From Prevotella bivia DSM 20514 (GTDB lineage: Bacteria; Bacteroidota; Bacteroidia; Bacteroidales; Bacteroidaceae), in the NCBI RefSeq assembly GCF_000262545.1, contig NZ_JH660660.1:1264975-1328974 (forward strand): a DNA stretch of 64,000 nucleotides, read 5' to 3'. The position numbers and the translations under genes were made by a program. The notes beneath the pieces are model-generated. The model had not been told where the DNA came from, made no database searches, and worked only from the letters and a program-made list of their open reading frames with translations. The stretch's first letter is position 1; each line of letters starts with the position of its first letter. Of this stretch, positions 53,692 to 63,389 are shown piece after piece.

Positions 53692-53784
53692 ACATCTACC
53701 ATTTTTGCTAGTATAAGCAAGGATACATATTGAGATATGAGCAAAAAGAGTTTAGTATGCTAATAGTGATGGTGCTATAGCTCG

Positions 53785-53833
53785 TTTAAAAAAAATAATG
53801 CCAACAAGATTTGATTTCTTGTTGGCATTGTTT
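53785..53833 (-). terminator. Terminator between ahpF and rho
   Basis: ATGCCAACAAG (53798-53808) pairs perfectly with CTTGTTGGCAT (53818-53828). On the minus strand it is followed by a long T-run (complement of 53787-53797), so it is a strong stop for rho, and it may serve ahpF too. Confidence 0.8.
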
Positions 53834-53866
53834 ATATGATAAAAAGCTAATAAAATCGGTATAGCT

Positions 53867-55840
53867 TTATCCATTCATTGATAAAAGGAATTCTTCATTG
53901 TCCTTAGTGCGGCGCATAAGATCGTGAAGCGAGTTCATAGCCTCAAGTGCTGTCATATCGGCAATATTTTTACGAAGGATCCACATACGATCGAGTGTTG
54001 TTTTGTCTTGTAGCAAGTCATCGCGACGAGTACTTGAAGCCACAAGATTAACAGCTGGGAAGATACGCTTATTAGAAAGGTTACGATCAAGCTGAAGTTC
54101 CATATTACCTGTACCCTTAAACTCTTCAAAGATTACCTCATCCATCTTTGAACCTGTATCAATCAAAGCGGTAGCAATAATGGTTAATGATCCACCACCT
54201 TCAATATTACGGGCTGCACCGAAGAAACGCTTTGGCTTCTGAAGTGCATTTGCATCAACACCACCAGTAAGCACCTTACCAGATGCTGGGGCAACTGTGT
54301 TATACGCACGTGCAAGACGAGTGATAGAGTCAAGGAAGATAACCACATCATGACCACATTCTACCATACGCTTTGCTTTCTCTAGCACCAATCCCGCAAT
54401 CTTTACATGACGTTCGGCTGGTTCGTCAAAGGTAGAAGCTATTACTTCTGCATTCACTGTGCGAGCCATATCGGTAACTTCCTCTGGACGCTCATCAATT
54501 AGCAACATCATAAGATAAGCTTCTGGATGATTTGCTGCAATAGCATTAGCAATATCTTTCATAAGAATGGTCTTACCCGTCTTAGGCTGTGCAACGATCA
54601 GCGCACGCTGTCCCTTACCAATTGGTGAGAATAAGTCGACAATACGTGTTGACATATTCATAACATTTGGCTTTCCATTCAAATTAAACTTTTCTTCAGG
54701 GAAGAGTGGTGTAAGATGCTCGAAAGGAATACGATCGCGTACTTCTGATGGCTGACGACCATTGATCTTATCTATGCTTGTAAGTGGAAAATACTTCTCA
54801 CCATCATGTGGAGGACGAACACGACATTCTACCACATCACCCGTCTTCAAACCATATTGTTTAACTTGGTTAACAGATATATATACATCATCAGGAGATG
54901 AAAGGTAGTTGTAATCACTAGAACGAAGAAAGCCATAACCATCTGAAAGAACTTCCAACACACCATTTGCCTTAACAATGTCATTAAACTCATATTTAGG
55001 TATGCTAGTAGTAACAGAATGCGCTACCGCTAGTGGCTCATTTCTTGAAGCAAGAGGTGCCGTTGGCTGATCGAACATATCATAACTAGGAACAGCACCT
55101 TGATCTTCGATAGGAATATCCACAACTGTGATAAAGTCAGTGCCATCATTAGGATCGCCTTCCCATACTCCCTCATTAAAAGGCAACTCTGGGCTCAACT
55201 CTTGATTCATATTATTATGAGCTTGTACTTTTTCTTGCAGTTTTGCAAGCAAGTTCGTCTCTTCATCCGACCATTCGCCATTATTGGAAGTTGTTTCTTC
55301 TTTAAACGTTTCATTACGTTGCAAGGTTTGTACTACTTCTTGCAAATCGGTAACCATAGATGCTGTAGTTTGTGGCTGTGGCTTCTTTTCTGTAGGTTCT
55401 TCTATAGGAGCAACATTTGTTTCCTTTAATGCTGCCTCTGCACGAGCAATAGCCTCAAGTTCTGCTTTCGACTTACGTCCTCTATGCTTTGGAATAGACG
55501 CAAGGATTTGCTCAGGAGATATAGGTTCTTCTGAAGTAGGTACTACAACATCTTCTTCAGGTTTGACCTGTGAGGTAGCACTATTTTTCATTGTATCGAA
55601 GTTCTCGCCAGATTTGCCTTTAACAGTATAAACATGATCGGTTTCTTTACGAGATATTCGAGTTCGTCTTCGTTTTGCTTCTAAGGGATGAGCATTGCCT
55701 ATTTCTTCTGCTACCTTATCTAATATAGCATATATAAGTGTTTCTTTATCAGCGTTTTTACCGAATGACACACCATTCTCTTGTGCAATACCCTGCAATT
55801 CTTGGACATCTTTGTCCGATAATTCTTCTTTGCTTAGCAT
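53867..55840 (-). CDS. rho: Transcription termination factor Rho, Bacteroidetes type
   Basis: A 657-residue Rho. A Rho_N SAP-like domain at 1-45 ([20 protein letters not shown]) is followed by about 230 residues of acidic, Pro/Gln-rich, probably disordered insert. The RNA-binding OB fold reads [20 protein letters not shown]. The ATPase has [19 protein letters not shown] (P-loop, about 420), [30 protein letters not shown] and the secondary-site [20 protein letters not shown] (Q and R loops). Such inserts are common in Bacteroidetes Rho. Confidence 0.95.
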   Translation of the reverse strand: MLSKEELSDKDVQELQGIAQENGVSFGKNADKETLIYAILDKVAEEIGNAHPLEAKRRRTRISRKETDHVYTVKGKSGENFDTMKNSATSQVKPEEDVVVPTSEEPISPEQILASIPKHRGRKSKAELEAIARAEAALKETNVAPIEEPTEKKPQPQTTASMVTDLQEVVQTLQRNETFKEETTSNNGEWSDEETNLLAKLQEKVQAHNNMNQELSPELPFNEGVWEGDPNDGTDFITVVDIPIEDQGAVPSYDMFDQPTAPLASRNEPLAVAHSVTTSIPKYEFNDIVKANGVLEVLSDGYGFLRSSDYNYLSSPDDVYISVNQVKQYGLKTGDVVECRVRPPHDGEKYFPLTSIDKINGRQPSEVRDRIPFEHLTPLFPEEKFNLNGKPNVMNMSTRIVDLFSPIGKGQRALIVAQPKTGKTILMKDIANAIAANHPEAYLMMLLIDERPEEVTDMARTVNAEVIASTFDEPAERHVKIAGLVLEKAKRMVECGHDVVIFLDSITRLARAYNTVAPASGKVLTGGVDANALQKPKRFFGAARNIEGGGSLTIIATALIDTGSKMDEVIFEEFKGTGNMELQLDRNLSNKRIFPAVNLVASSTRRDDLLQDKTTLDRMWILRKNIADMTALEAMNSLHDLMRRTKDNEEFLLSMNG

Positions 55841-56066
55841 AAATAAACTATGTATAGGAAATACATTTAAAGCGTGAGTTTGTTTCTCAATAACAGAAAC
55901 AGTATTAAATGTTTTTAATGATGCAAAGTTATAATATTTATATCATTACTCCAAAATTTTTTATATATCTTTTTTGTTTATCTAGTTTATATACTCTTAT
56001 TTACCTTGTTTTATTATTTAGATACTAAAGCTTGTATAAATAAAGGCAGAAAAGATAAGTATTTTG

Positions 56067-56074
56067 TATCTTTG
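56067..56074 (+). promoter_or_regulatory. -7 promoter box of relA
   Basis: TATCTTTG. Transcription would begin about 7 bp after it, leaving only a few bases before the ATG at 56088. This rules out an upstream TTG start and makes the ATG at 56088 or 56100 the start. Confidence 0.55.
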
Positions 56075-56087
56075 CGAAAACGATTAT

Positions 56088-58310
56088 ATGCTAGACATTA
56101 TGGGGGATAAATTTACATTTACAGAAGAAGAAAAGCTAAAGGCTGCTGCAACACTAAAGGATTTGCGTATCATTCTTGGAGAGGATTTTCCTGAAAAGGA
56201 AATGATAAAACTTCAGGAACATATAGACAATTCCATATATAACAATGAGGTTAAACGCAATATCTTTAACCTTAACCCTATTTTGTGTGCTTTGCAAACT
56301 GCACTTATAGCGACAAGAGACATTGGACTAAAGAGCGACTCCCTGCTAGCCATTCTCTTATATAACAGTGTACAAGACGGTTTTGCACTACTTGAAGATA
56401 TACAAAAGCAATATGGTGAAGGAGTTGCAAAAATCATCCATGGTTTAAATAAAATTCAGCGCTTATATACCAAGAATCCTATTATCGAAAGTGAGAATTT
56501 CCGTAATCTCTTGCTCTCGTTTGCAGAAGATATGCGCGTTATTTTGATAATGATTGCCGATAGGGTAAACTTAATGCGCCAAATTAGAGATACAAAAAAC
56601 TTAGAGGCGCAGCGAAAAGTGGCTGAAGAGGCTAGCTATTTGTATGCTCCTTTAGCACATAAGCTAGGACTGTATCAACTAAAACGTGAACTTGAAGACC
56701 TTTCACTGAAATATCTTGAACATGATGCTTACTATCATATAAAAGAGAAGCTAAATGCGACGAAACAAGCGCGAGACGCATATATCAAAAGCTTTATTGA
56801 CCCAGTGCAAACGACTTTGCAAAATGCTGGACTACGCTTCCATATCAAAGGACGTACAAAGTCGATACACTCCATCTGGCAAAAGATGAAGAAGCAAAAG
56901 TGTAAGTTTGAAGGTATTTATGATCTCTTTGCTATTCGGATTATTCTTGATGCCCCATTAGAAAGGGAAAAGATGCAATGTTGGCAAGCGTATTCTATCG
57001 TTACGGATATGTACCAACCCAATCCTAAGCGATTGAGAGATTGGCTTTCTGTGCCAAAATCAAATGGTTATGAGAGTTTGCATATCACAGTACTAGGACC
57101 AGAAGCTAAGTGGGTGGAGGTACAGATACGTACCGAACGTATGGACGAGATTGCCGAACATGGTTTGGCTGCTCACTGGCGTTATAAAGGGGTAAAAGCT
57201 GAAGGTGGTTTAGACGATTGGTTGGCCTCTATTCGTGCTGCTCTTGAAGCAGGCGATAACCTAGAGGTAATGGATCAGTTTAAGTCTGACTTATATGAAA
57301 ATGAGATCTACGTATTTACTCCCAAAGGCGATCTACTGAAATTTCCCAAAGGAGCTACAGTGCTCGACTTTGCTTATCATATTCATTCCCGCATCGGAAA
57401 CCAATGTGTGGGAGGTAAGATTAATGGCAAAAATGTATCTTTCCGCACCGAGCTTCATAGTGGTGATGCGGTAGAGATTCTTACTGGTACCAATCAGAAG
57501 CCGCGTCAAGAATGGCTTTCTGTGGTTCGATCGTCTAGGGCTAAAGCTAAAATCCGCTTAGCACTCAAGGAAACACAAGCAAAAGAAGGACTGCTAGCAA
57601 AGGAGTTGCTAGAAAGAAGATTTAAGAATAAAAAGATTGATGTAGAAGAGTCTACTATGATGCAGTTGCTTAAAAAGCTGGGATTTAAAGAGGTTTCAGA
57701 ATTCTACAAGCAAATTGCCGATGAAAAACTTGAGCCTAACTATGTCATAGAAGAATACCAAAAGGTATATAATCGTGTTCACAACTTAAATCCTCCCAAG
57801 GAGGCTGAAAGTGCAGAAAACTACGAGTTTGAAGACAATACGGAGGAGATTCTTAAAACAAACGATGATGTTTTGGTAATTGATCAAAACCTAAAAGGTA
57901 TCGACTTTTCCTTAGCTAAATGCTGTCATCCTATATATGGTGATGCTGTCTTTGGCTTTGTTACTGTAAGCGGTGGTATCAAGATCCACCGTGTGGACTG
58001 CCCTAATGCACCCGATTTGCGGTCTCGTTTTGGTTATCGCATTGTTAAAGCTCGCTGGAGCGGAAAGGGGTCATCGCAATACGCCATTACGCTCCGCGTT
58101 ATTGGCAATGATGATATTGGTATTGTGAGCAACATTATGAATATTGTATCAAAGGACGAGAAGATTACGATGCGCTCTATCAACATCGATTCGCACGACG
58201 GTCTTTTCTCAGGAAACCTTGTAGTTATGATAGATGATAACTCGCGACTTAACCTTTTAGTGAAGAAGATAAGCACTGTAAAAGGGGTAAAACAAGTAAT
58301 AAGAATTTAG
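56088..58310 (+). CDS. relA: RelA/SpoT-family (p)ppGpp synthetase with degenerate hydrolase domain
   Basis: A 740-residue long RSH protein. The N-terminal HD region is recognisable but its signature HDxxED is replaced by LLYNSVQDG (about 86-94), and the first metal His block is also lost (NLNPILCALQTALIA), so ppGpp hydrolysis is unlikely. The synthetase domain is intact in appearance: FEGIYDLFAIRIIL, KSNGYESLHITVLG and VEVQIRTERMDEIAEHGLAAHW. TGS (about 405-465), a zinc-finger-like CC region (FSLAKCCHPIYGDAVFGF) and a C-terminal ACT domain follow. It fits the RelA-type paralogue of Bacteroidetes, which usually keep a second bifunctional enzyme. Confidence 0.9.
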   Translation: MLDIMGDKFTFTEEEKLKAAATLKDLRIILGEDFPEKEMIKLQEHIDNSIYNNEVKRNIFNLNPILCALQTALIATRDIGLKSDSLLAILLYNSVQDGFALLEDIQKQYGEGVAKIIHGLNKIQRLYTKNPIIESENFRNLLLSFAEDMRVILIMIADRVNLMRQIRDTKNLEAQRKVAEEASYLYAPLAHKLGLYQLKRELEDLSLKYLEHDAYYHIKEKLNATKQARDAYIKSFIDPVQTTLQNAGLRFHIKGRTKSIHSIWQKMKKQKCKFEGIYDLFAIRIILDAPLEREKMQCWQAYSIVTDMYQPNPKRLRDWLSVPKSNGYESLHITVLGPEAKWVEVQIRTERMDEIAEHGLAAHWRYKGVKAEGGLDDWLASIRAALEAGDNLEVMDQFKSDLYENEIYVFTPKGDLLKFPKGATVLDFAYHIHSRIGNQCVGGKINGKNVSFRTELHSGDAVEILTGTNQKPRQEWLSVVRSSRAKAKIRLALKETQAKEGLLAKELLERRFKNKKIDVEESTMMQLLKKLGFKEVSEFYKQIADEKLEPNYVIEEYQKVYNRVHNLNPPKEAESAENYEFEDNTEEILKTNDDVLVIDQNLKGIDFSLAKCCHPIYGDAVFGFVTVSGGIKIHRVDCPNAPDLRSRFGYRIVKARWSGKGSSQYAITLRVIGNDDIGIVSNIMNIVSKDEKITMRSINIDSHDGLFSGNLVVMIDDNSRLNLLVKKISTVKGVKQVIRI

Positions 58311-58357
58311 GTTTTATGAGAATATCATCTCATTGCCAATTCTTTTAGCCTATATAC

Positions 58358-58394
58358 AAAGAGAGCAGGGCAATTGGTTTGCACTGCTCTCTTT
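58358..58394. terminator. Bidirectional terminator between relA and the antiporter
   Basis: AAAGAGAGCAG-gg-CA (from 58358) pairs with TGC-a-CTGCTCTCTTT (to 58394). It lies between the convergent genes relA (stop 58310) and the antiporter (stop 58398), with A and T tracts at its feet. Confidence 0.7.
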
Positions 58395-58397
58395 GTG

Positions 58398-59360
58398 TTA
58401 AATATTCATCAATAGTTTCACCATATACCCTACATAAACAAGAGTTAAAACAAAGCCTTCCCAACGTTCAATGGTGTATTTAGTAAAAGAGAAGAACCAT
58501 ACAAGTATCATAGCTGTAACCATAGCAGAAAAATCGAACATAGTAATACCTTCCAACACCATAGGATGAATAATACCTGCTATACCAAGAGTAGCAAGAA
58601 TATTGAAAATATTAGAACCTATCACATTGCCTATGGCAATACCGCTATCACCCTTACGGGCAGAAACTACACTTGTGGCAAGTTCAGGAAGAGAGGTGCC
58701 ACCAGCTACTATGGTAAGACCAATAATAGCATCGGATACTCCTAGCGATGATGCAACCTTCGTAGCACCTTCTACAAAAATATTGCTACCAAAGATAAGA
58801 GAAGATAACCCTACTACTATCCAAGTAATAGCTAGCCATCCTGCCATAGCTTTCTTCTCGGATACTGTTTCAGAAATTATTGCTTGTGTATCGACTTGTG
58901 CTACATTCTTCTCAATCTTAGCACTTTGCAAGGTCATAGCCATAAAGATAAAGAACATAGCAAACATAATGCCCGCATCAATGCGCTCTATCTTGCCATC
59001 ATAACAGAGCATCATCAATACAACAGAAGCAACCAAAGCAAAAGGTATATCTTTCCGAACAGTGGTTTTTGTAATAACAATAGGACTAACTAAGGCGGCA
59101 ACACCCACTATAAGTAAGGTGTTAAAGATATTAGAACCAACAACATTGCCCACAGCAAGATCAGAAGTACCCTTTAAGGCTGATACCATACTAACACTAA
59201 ATTCTGGCATACTAGTACCCATTGCCACTATGGTCAAACCTATTACTAGCTGAGATACTTTCAACTTTTGTGCCACTGCCACAGCTCCATCGGTAAGCCT
59301 ATCAGCTCCCCATAATACTAAAACTATTCCTATAAGGATAAGTCCTAAGTTTAATAACAT
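58398..59360 (-). CDS. Calcium/sodium antiporter, CaCA family (YrbG-like)
   Basis: A 320-residue inner-membrane protein of about ten helices, with the two inverted alpha repeats GLTIVAMGTSMPEFSVSMVS and GLTIVAGGTSLPELATSVVS, each with the ion-binding Glu, and GNVVGSNIFNTLLIVG and GNVIGSNIFNILATLG. ATG at 59360 was preferred: an in-frame TTG extension overlaps a TATCTTTG promoter box near 59376-59383. It exchanges Na+ or H+ for Ca2+. Confidence 0.92.
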   Translation of the reverse strand: MLLNLGLILIGIVLVLWGADRLTDGAVAVAQKLKVSQLVIGLTIVAMGTSMPEFSVSMVSALKGTSDLAVGNVVGSNIFNTLLIVGVAALVSPIVITKTTVRKDIPFALVASVVLMMLCYDGKIERIDAGIMFAMFFIFMAMTLQSAKIEKNVAQVDTQAIISETVSEKKAMAGWLAITWIVVGLSSLIFGSNIFVEGATKVASSLGVSDAIIGLTIVAGGTSLPELATSVVSARKGDSGIAIGNVIGSNIFNILATLGIAGIIHPMVLEGITMFDFSAMVTAMILVWFFSFTKYTIERWEGFVLTLVYVGYMVKLLMNI

Positions 59361-59383
59361 AGCTTCTATTTTTTGCCACAAAG

Positions 59384-59889
59384 ATACTAAGAAAATAATA
59401 TATAACTAGAAAAATAGATTAGAATAACGAAGCTATATGAACACCATGTGTATCACATTATATAGGATAGTAGGAAAAAGGTGGGGGAACAATTATTTTA
59501 AGACGACTAAGAAACGCTCTATTCGATAAGCGACATAAGAACAAAAGGCTAGCACCATACGAATTGAGAGTTGAGAATTACTCGTCCTTTTATATAGTAT
59601 GTAAAATATTTTTATAACAGCAATACAAATAATGAGCTTTTGCTTCTCAATTCATAACCTTTTGCGATGCAAGATAATTCTTAAACTACAACTGATTGAA
59701 AATAAATAAGTTACCTTGTTGATAAGACTAAACTGGTAACGATTTAGAAACGAGCGAGCTACCTGGCTTCGCTGTTTTCTGCCTAACAAAGAACGCTTGT
59801 TATTCTGTTTGCAAAGATAATACTTTGTTACCGAATAGCAAGCGTTTTTGATGAGATATTCTTTATTATGCACTTTTTGTATGCTATGT
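59384..59889. other. Non-coding boundary region of the second mobile element
   Basis: About 500 bp with no supported gene. AACGCTTG (59792-59799) pairs with CAAGCGTT (59839-59846), extended by TATTC/GAATA inside, and is a likely terminator beyond the relaxase gene. An 84-codon minus-strand frame here (59652-59906) looks spurious because it runs through that hairpin and overlaps the relaxase end. The left attachment site of the element should lie in this stretch, but I cannot identify it without its partner. Confidence 0.4.
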
Positions 59890-60951
59890 TTATATTCCCC
59901 TTCCACGTTTCTTCTTTCTGTTAGCTTGGTATCTGAGTTTGCGCTGCCATGCAGCTTCGGTTAAGTCATTGCCTTGTGTACTTGGTGTAATTAAATCGCC
60001 TAACCCTTCCACCGCTTCATCGGCTGCGCTAACGATGGTGTCTGCCACTGCACCAATGGGATTCTGCACTTGTGAGGTATCATTGTCTCGTGAGATAGAG
60101 GAGCGGCTTGGAGGTACAAGTTGGTAGCCTGTATCAGATTGTTCTTTCTTTTCTGTAGGCTCTTGTACTGTTAGATGTGGTTTCCTTGATTCTTCCTTGT
60201 TAGTTGTTTCAAAGTTCTTCTGCAAGGAATGGTAGCCGAACTCCCTGCCGATTTCGGAAGCTTTGAAGCTTTGTCCATTGAAGGAGAACTTCAAGCCATA
60301 TACCTTGCCCTGCTTATTCTTCATACGCTCTATGGTAATGCCGTTTTTGTTCAATTCATAAAGGAACATGGAATGCCCTGTGATGCCTGTATCTCTGTAC
60401 TTGTCAAGCATGGAATAACAGATTTGTTGCACCACTTTCTTTGCTTGCTCTCTCGTCTGGCTGACTTTTGCCTTTTGGTATTTCCTTTCCGCCTTAATCT
60501 CCTTTGCGATGGTCAAGCCTTTCTCTCTGCTTATTTCCTCCGCCACCCTTGCAGCCCTATTGCTCACAAAGGTGGTATCAAAGACTTCTCCATACAGACT
60601 GATGCGGTTGGCGATGATGTGAATGTGTCTGTTGTCGGTGTCCTTGTGCGTTACTGCTACCCATTGGTGGTTGTCAAGTCCTATTCGTTTGGCAAACAAA
60701 TGTGCTATCCACATATATTCGGACACAGACAGCTTTTTCTCGTCCTGCGGTGCGATGCCAATTTCGATACGGAGAAACTTGTTCCTGCAACGGCTGTTGT
60801 AGTTACTGACCACTTTCATTTCCTCATAGATAGTCTTTGGATCTCTGCTGCAAAGATTGTGGAATGCAAGCCGACTACCGAGTTTGCCTTCCCTGAAAAT
60901 ATAGTCCAAAGCTGTGCTTCCGTGCGCTATCGCCTTGCATTTACCTATCAT
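59890..60951 (-). CDS. mobB: Relaxase/mobilization protein (MobB type)
   Basis: A 353-residue relaxase. The N-terminal 150 residues contain IGIAPQDEKKLSVSEYMWIA and the metal-binding HxH of TDNRHIHIIANRISLYG (about 106-110), typical of PF03432 relaxases. The tail is basic and low-complexity, ending RKKKRGRGI. It nicks oriT and stays attached to the DNA strand. It overlaps mobA by 11 bp. Apparently intact. Confidence 0.85.
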   Translation of the reverse strand: MIGKCKAIAHGSTALDYIFREGKLGSRLAFHNLCSRDPKTIYEEMKVVSNYNSRCRNKFLRIEIGIAPQDEKKLSVSEYMWIAHLFAKRIGLDNHQWVAVTHKDTDNRHIHIIANRISLYGEVFDTTFVSNRAARVAEEISREKGLTIAKEIKAERKYQKAKVSQTREQAKKVVQQICYSMLDKYRDTGITGHSMFLYELNKNGITIERMKNKQGKVYGLKFSFNGQSFKASEIGREFGYHSLQKNFETTNKEESRKPHLTVQEPTEKKEQSDTGYQLVPPSRSSISRDNDTSQVQNPIGAVADTIVSAADEAVEGLGDLITPSTQGNDLTEAAWQRKLRYQANRKKKRGRGI

Positions 60952-61366
60952 TTCTTGTTAGATTTAAGACCTTATATATTTCATCATCTACCCGAAAATG
61001 CGGGTCGTAAAACCGCTTAAATGCCTCTTTGGCACATAGCGAAAGGTTCTTGGTGATTAGTAGCCAATCCTCGTCCTTGAGCTTGATGAGATTGGAAATC
61101 TGCCCATAGTACCTTCCTGTATGTTGGAGAATGGCAATGGCTTCCCTCTCATTGTCTGTCATCTTGGGAACGGCTGTTACTTCTCCGTTAAGGAGTATTT
61201 CCCGACAATAATCGGAGAATTTCCGTCCCGTGCTTTCCGCCCTTGACTTGATACGCTGTTTTTCCTCTAAGGTACATCTTACTTTGATGAACTCTGTCTT
61301 GTTCATCTTCTGTTCTTCCTTATCCTGTTGCTGCCATCGGGCAGCTTTTCCCTTGTATCTGCTCAT
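60941..61366 (-). CDS. mobA: Mobilization accessory protein (MobA/MobC-like)
   Basis: A 141-residue protein with a ribbon-helix-helix start (FIKVRCTLEEKQRIKSRAES, then DYCREILLNGEV) and the MobC-like block HTGRYYGQISNLIKLKDEDW. It would bind oriT with the relaxase. A start at the internal Met near 61306 (MNKTEFIKV) is also plausible, since the first 20 residues are low-complexity. An inverted-repeat cluster lies upstream. Confidence 0.8.
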   Translation of the reverse strand: MSRYKGKAARWQQQDKEEQKMNKTEFIKVRCTLEEKQRIKSRAESTGRKFSDYCREILLNGEVTAVPKMTDNEREAIAILQHTGRYYGQISNLIKLKDEDWLLITKNLSLCAKEAFKRFYDPHFRVDDEIYKVLNLTRNDR

Positions 61367-61459
61367 ATAAGTTTCTTTGAAAGTTTATCATTATAGATGA
61401 TTTGTTGTTGCTTAATTCCTGAATACTGACCGATGAGAACGGAGTGATTACGGTCTTAT

Positions 61460-61510
61460 CTCCCCGATAGATAGACGAGGGGAGCAAGAGCAGTTTGTGG
61501 GTACAAACTG
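61460..61510. other. Candidate oriT of the second element
   Basis: In the 362-bp gap 61367-61728, CTCCCC (61460-61465) and GGGGAG (61479-61484) form one inverted repeat, and CAGTTTGT (61491-61498) and ACAAACTG (61503-61510) form a second, perfect one with a 4-nt loop. The location just upstream of mobA is where oriT is expected. No gene is seen in the gap. Confidence 0.45.
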
Positions 61511-61728
61511 ACGTCTTGCAATATCAGCTAACGAAACGTTTACGCACAAGGCGTTTTGCTGCCGAAAAGTGAATGCCGTGCATTCTGTGTTTAACTGCGT
61601 TCGTGGTGTTCCCATCATTCAGTATGTTTGACAAATGTCTGTTGTTATGTTCTCTAAAAAAGGGTTGAGGGTTTTGAGTGGAATAATAGCCTCTTTTCCC
61701 AAAAGTCCTCGCCCCCTTTTCCTGTGCC

Positions 61729-62187
61729 TCACAGCTTTCTCCACTTCTCTATGTCCTCACCATACTCCTCCAAATGAATGCGCACGATGTTCTCCACGAA
61801 ACTTGAAAGGTTGCTGCCCCTGTCGCCCAATCTGCGCACGATGAAGTCGGCACGCTCCTGCGTTTCTCGGCTCAGATAGACCGCTTTTCGGTTGCTTAGT
61901 TTTGTTGGAACAAGGTAGGCCTGCTTGTAGGATTCGAGCGTTTCCTTTCTCATTTTGGCACTGATGCGCCTTTGAACAGTTGCATTCTCTGTATGCTGTG
62001 CAGGTTCAGAGTGCGTAGTGTTCTCTGTGTCCTGTTCGTTAGGCTCTTGAATAAGTCTTGCTTTCCTTGCCCGAAGTTCGGCAATGATATGTTCAGACGA
62101 ATTTTCTATCTGATTTAGTCCAAAATACTGCTTGTCGGAATGGATTGTATTCTTCATTCCCTCGTTACTGACTTTTTGCTTTTCCAT
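61729..62187 (-). CDS. DUF3408 domain protein
   Basis: A 152-residue protein. The N-terminal half is polar and variable (HSEPAQHTENATVQRRISAK). The C-terminal half, SNRKAVYLSRETQERADFIV and SNLSSFVENIVRIHLEEYGE, is the DUF3408 ribbon-helix-helix-like domain found in mob/tra regions. It lies 4 bp after the primase gene and is probably cotranscribed with it. Confidence 0.75.
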   Translation of the reverse strand: MEKQKVSNEGMKNTIHSDKQYFGLNQIENSSEHIIAELRARKARLIQEPNEQDTENTTHSEPAQHTENATVQRRISAKMRKETLESYKQAYLVPTKLSNRKAVYLSRETQERADFIVRRLGDRGSNLSSFVENIVRIHLEEYGEDIEKWRKL

Positions 62188-62191
62188 GTTT

Positions 62192-63196
62192 TTATCTCAT
62201 TTTATGTTTGACTTGTTTTGATTTCATGTTTTGATTTTGTTCTGTAACCGACATCCGTATCTGTATCTGCCCTTTATGCTTCTGTCGCTCACGGACACGG
62301 TAAACATGAAACTCGTTGAGGTCTTTGAAGCCTTTGTAATGTACGGACATATCCTCCACCTTGAAACCTACCTTTACAAATTCTTGCACGGTTCTCCGCC
62401 CTGCATCGTCATTGTCAAGGAAGGTACGGATATGCGTTAGGTTGTGGTCACTCAGATATCGAATAGCCCTTGCCACATTGCTTACCGAGTTTAGCACAAG
62501 ACAGACACTCGTTATTTCATCTTTCATTGAAAGAAAGGAGAGAAAATCCATAAAGCCCTCAAATATGCATACGGACTGTGTCTTGTCTGTTGCGTATTCT
62601 GTTTGCTTGTCTGTGAATATGAGAGTAATGTCCTTCGGTGCTATCGTACCCTTGAACGTGCCATTGTCCCGAAGTTCATGCCCTCCTGATTGATTGGCAA
62701 AGCCGATGGATTGATAGCGCCTGCCCCTTACCTCATAGCTGATACATTTGAGGAAAGGCTTTGCCTTTTCCAAATCAATGCAGCGTACCTTTGTAAGATA
62801 CTCCTGCAAATGTGGCAGTAGGGTGTCTGATATACTTATCAGCTTCCTTGTCTCGTTTGCAGCCATCGTTGGTTGGAGATTGTTTTGTGAGAAGTCTTTG
62901 TGAGAACTATATGTTATATTATCGGTAGCGTTTTGTCCCAAACGGCAAATGGCTTCCGATAGCGTGCAGCCTTCCAAGCGCATACAGAGGTCAATGATAC
63001 TTCCGCCCCTACCTTCGGCATAGTCTATCCAGAGGTTCTTCTGTGTGTCCACCTTAAAACTCGGATGCGTTTCCTCTCTGAGTGGTGAGCGGTACAGCGC
63101 ATAGGAAGGTGTTCTGCGCAAGGGTTTGATACCTTTCCTTTCAAGATACTCTACGATGGAGTATCGCTTGATGAGTGATAAATCTTCTTCTTTCAT
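62192..63196 (-). CDS. CHC2/Toprim-type DNA primase of the mobile element
   Basis: A 334-residue DnaG-like primase. The N-terminal region has the zinc-domain-like layout (YALYRSPLREETHPSFKVDT, NLWIDYAEGRGGSIIDLCMR) but lacks clear zinc-binding cysteines. The Toprim domain has SVCIFEGFMDFLSFLS and IRTFLDNDDAGRRTVQEF with the catalytic Glu and the DxD-like motif. It likely primes replication of the transferred or excised strand. Confidence 0.82.
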   Translation of the reverse strand: MKEEDLSLIKRYSIVEYLERKGIKPLRRTPSYALYRSPLREETHPSFKVDTQKNLWIDYAEGRGGSIIDLCMRLEGCTLSEAICRLGQNATDNITYSSHKDFSQNNLQPTMAANETRKLISISDTLLPHLQEYLTKVRCIDLEKAKPFLKCISYEVRGRRYQSIGFANQSGGHELRDNGTFKGTIAPKDITLIFTDKQTEYATDKTQSVCIFEGFMDFLSFLSMKDEITSVCLVLNSVSNVARAIRYLSDHNLTHIRTFLDNDDAGRRTVQEFVKVGFKVEDMSVHYKGFKDLNEFHVYRVRERQKHKGQIQIRMSVTEQNQNMKSKQVKHKMR

Positions 63197-63389
63197 TGCT
63201 TGAATAATTTAAGTGATTGAGTTATAATCGATTGTCTGAATTATATTTGATTACATTTGAATGAATTTCCCTTTTCCTAACTTTTTCCCCTCCAAACTTT
63301 TTCATCTTTCTTCTTACTACATACTATTTTGTGATAAGTGATTGATAATCAGTGTTACTTTGTAGTATAAGACAATACTACACATTCTA

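Noticed and set aside
59652..59906. 84-codon minus-strand ORF beyond the relaxase
   Set aside because: It overlaps the relaxase 3' end and runs through a terminator-like hairpin; no homology pattern.
60229..61020. 263-codon plus-strand ORF over the mob genes
   Set aside because: It is antisense to mobB, whose HxH relaxase motif is clear.
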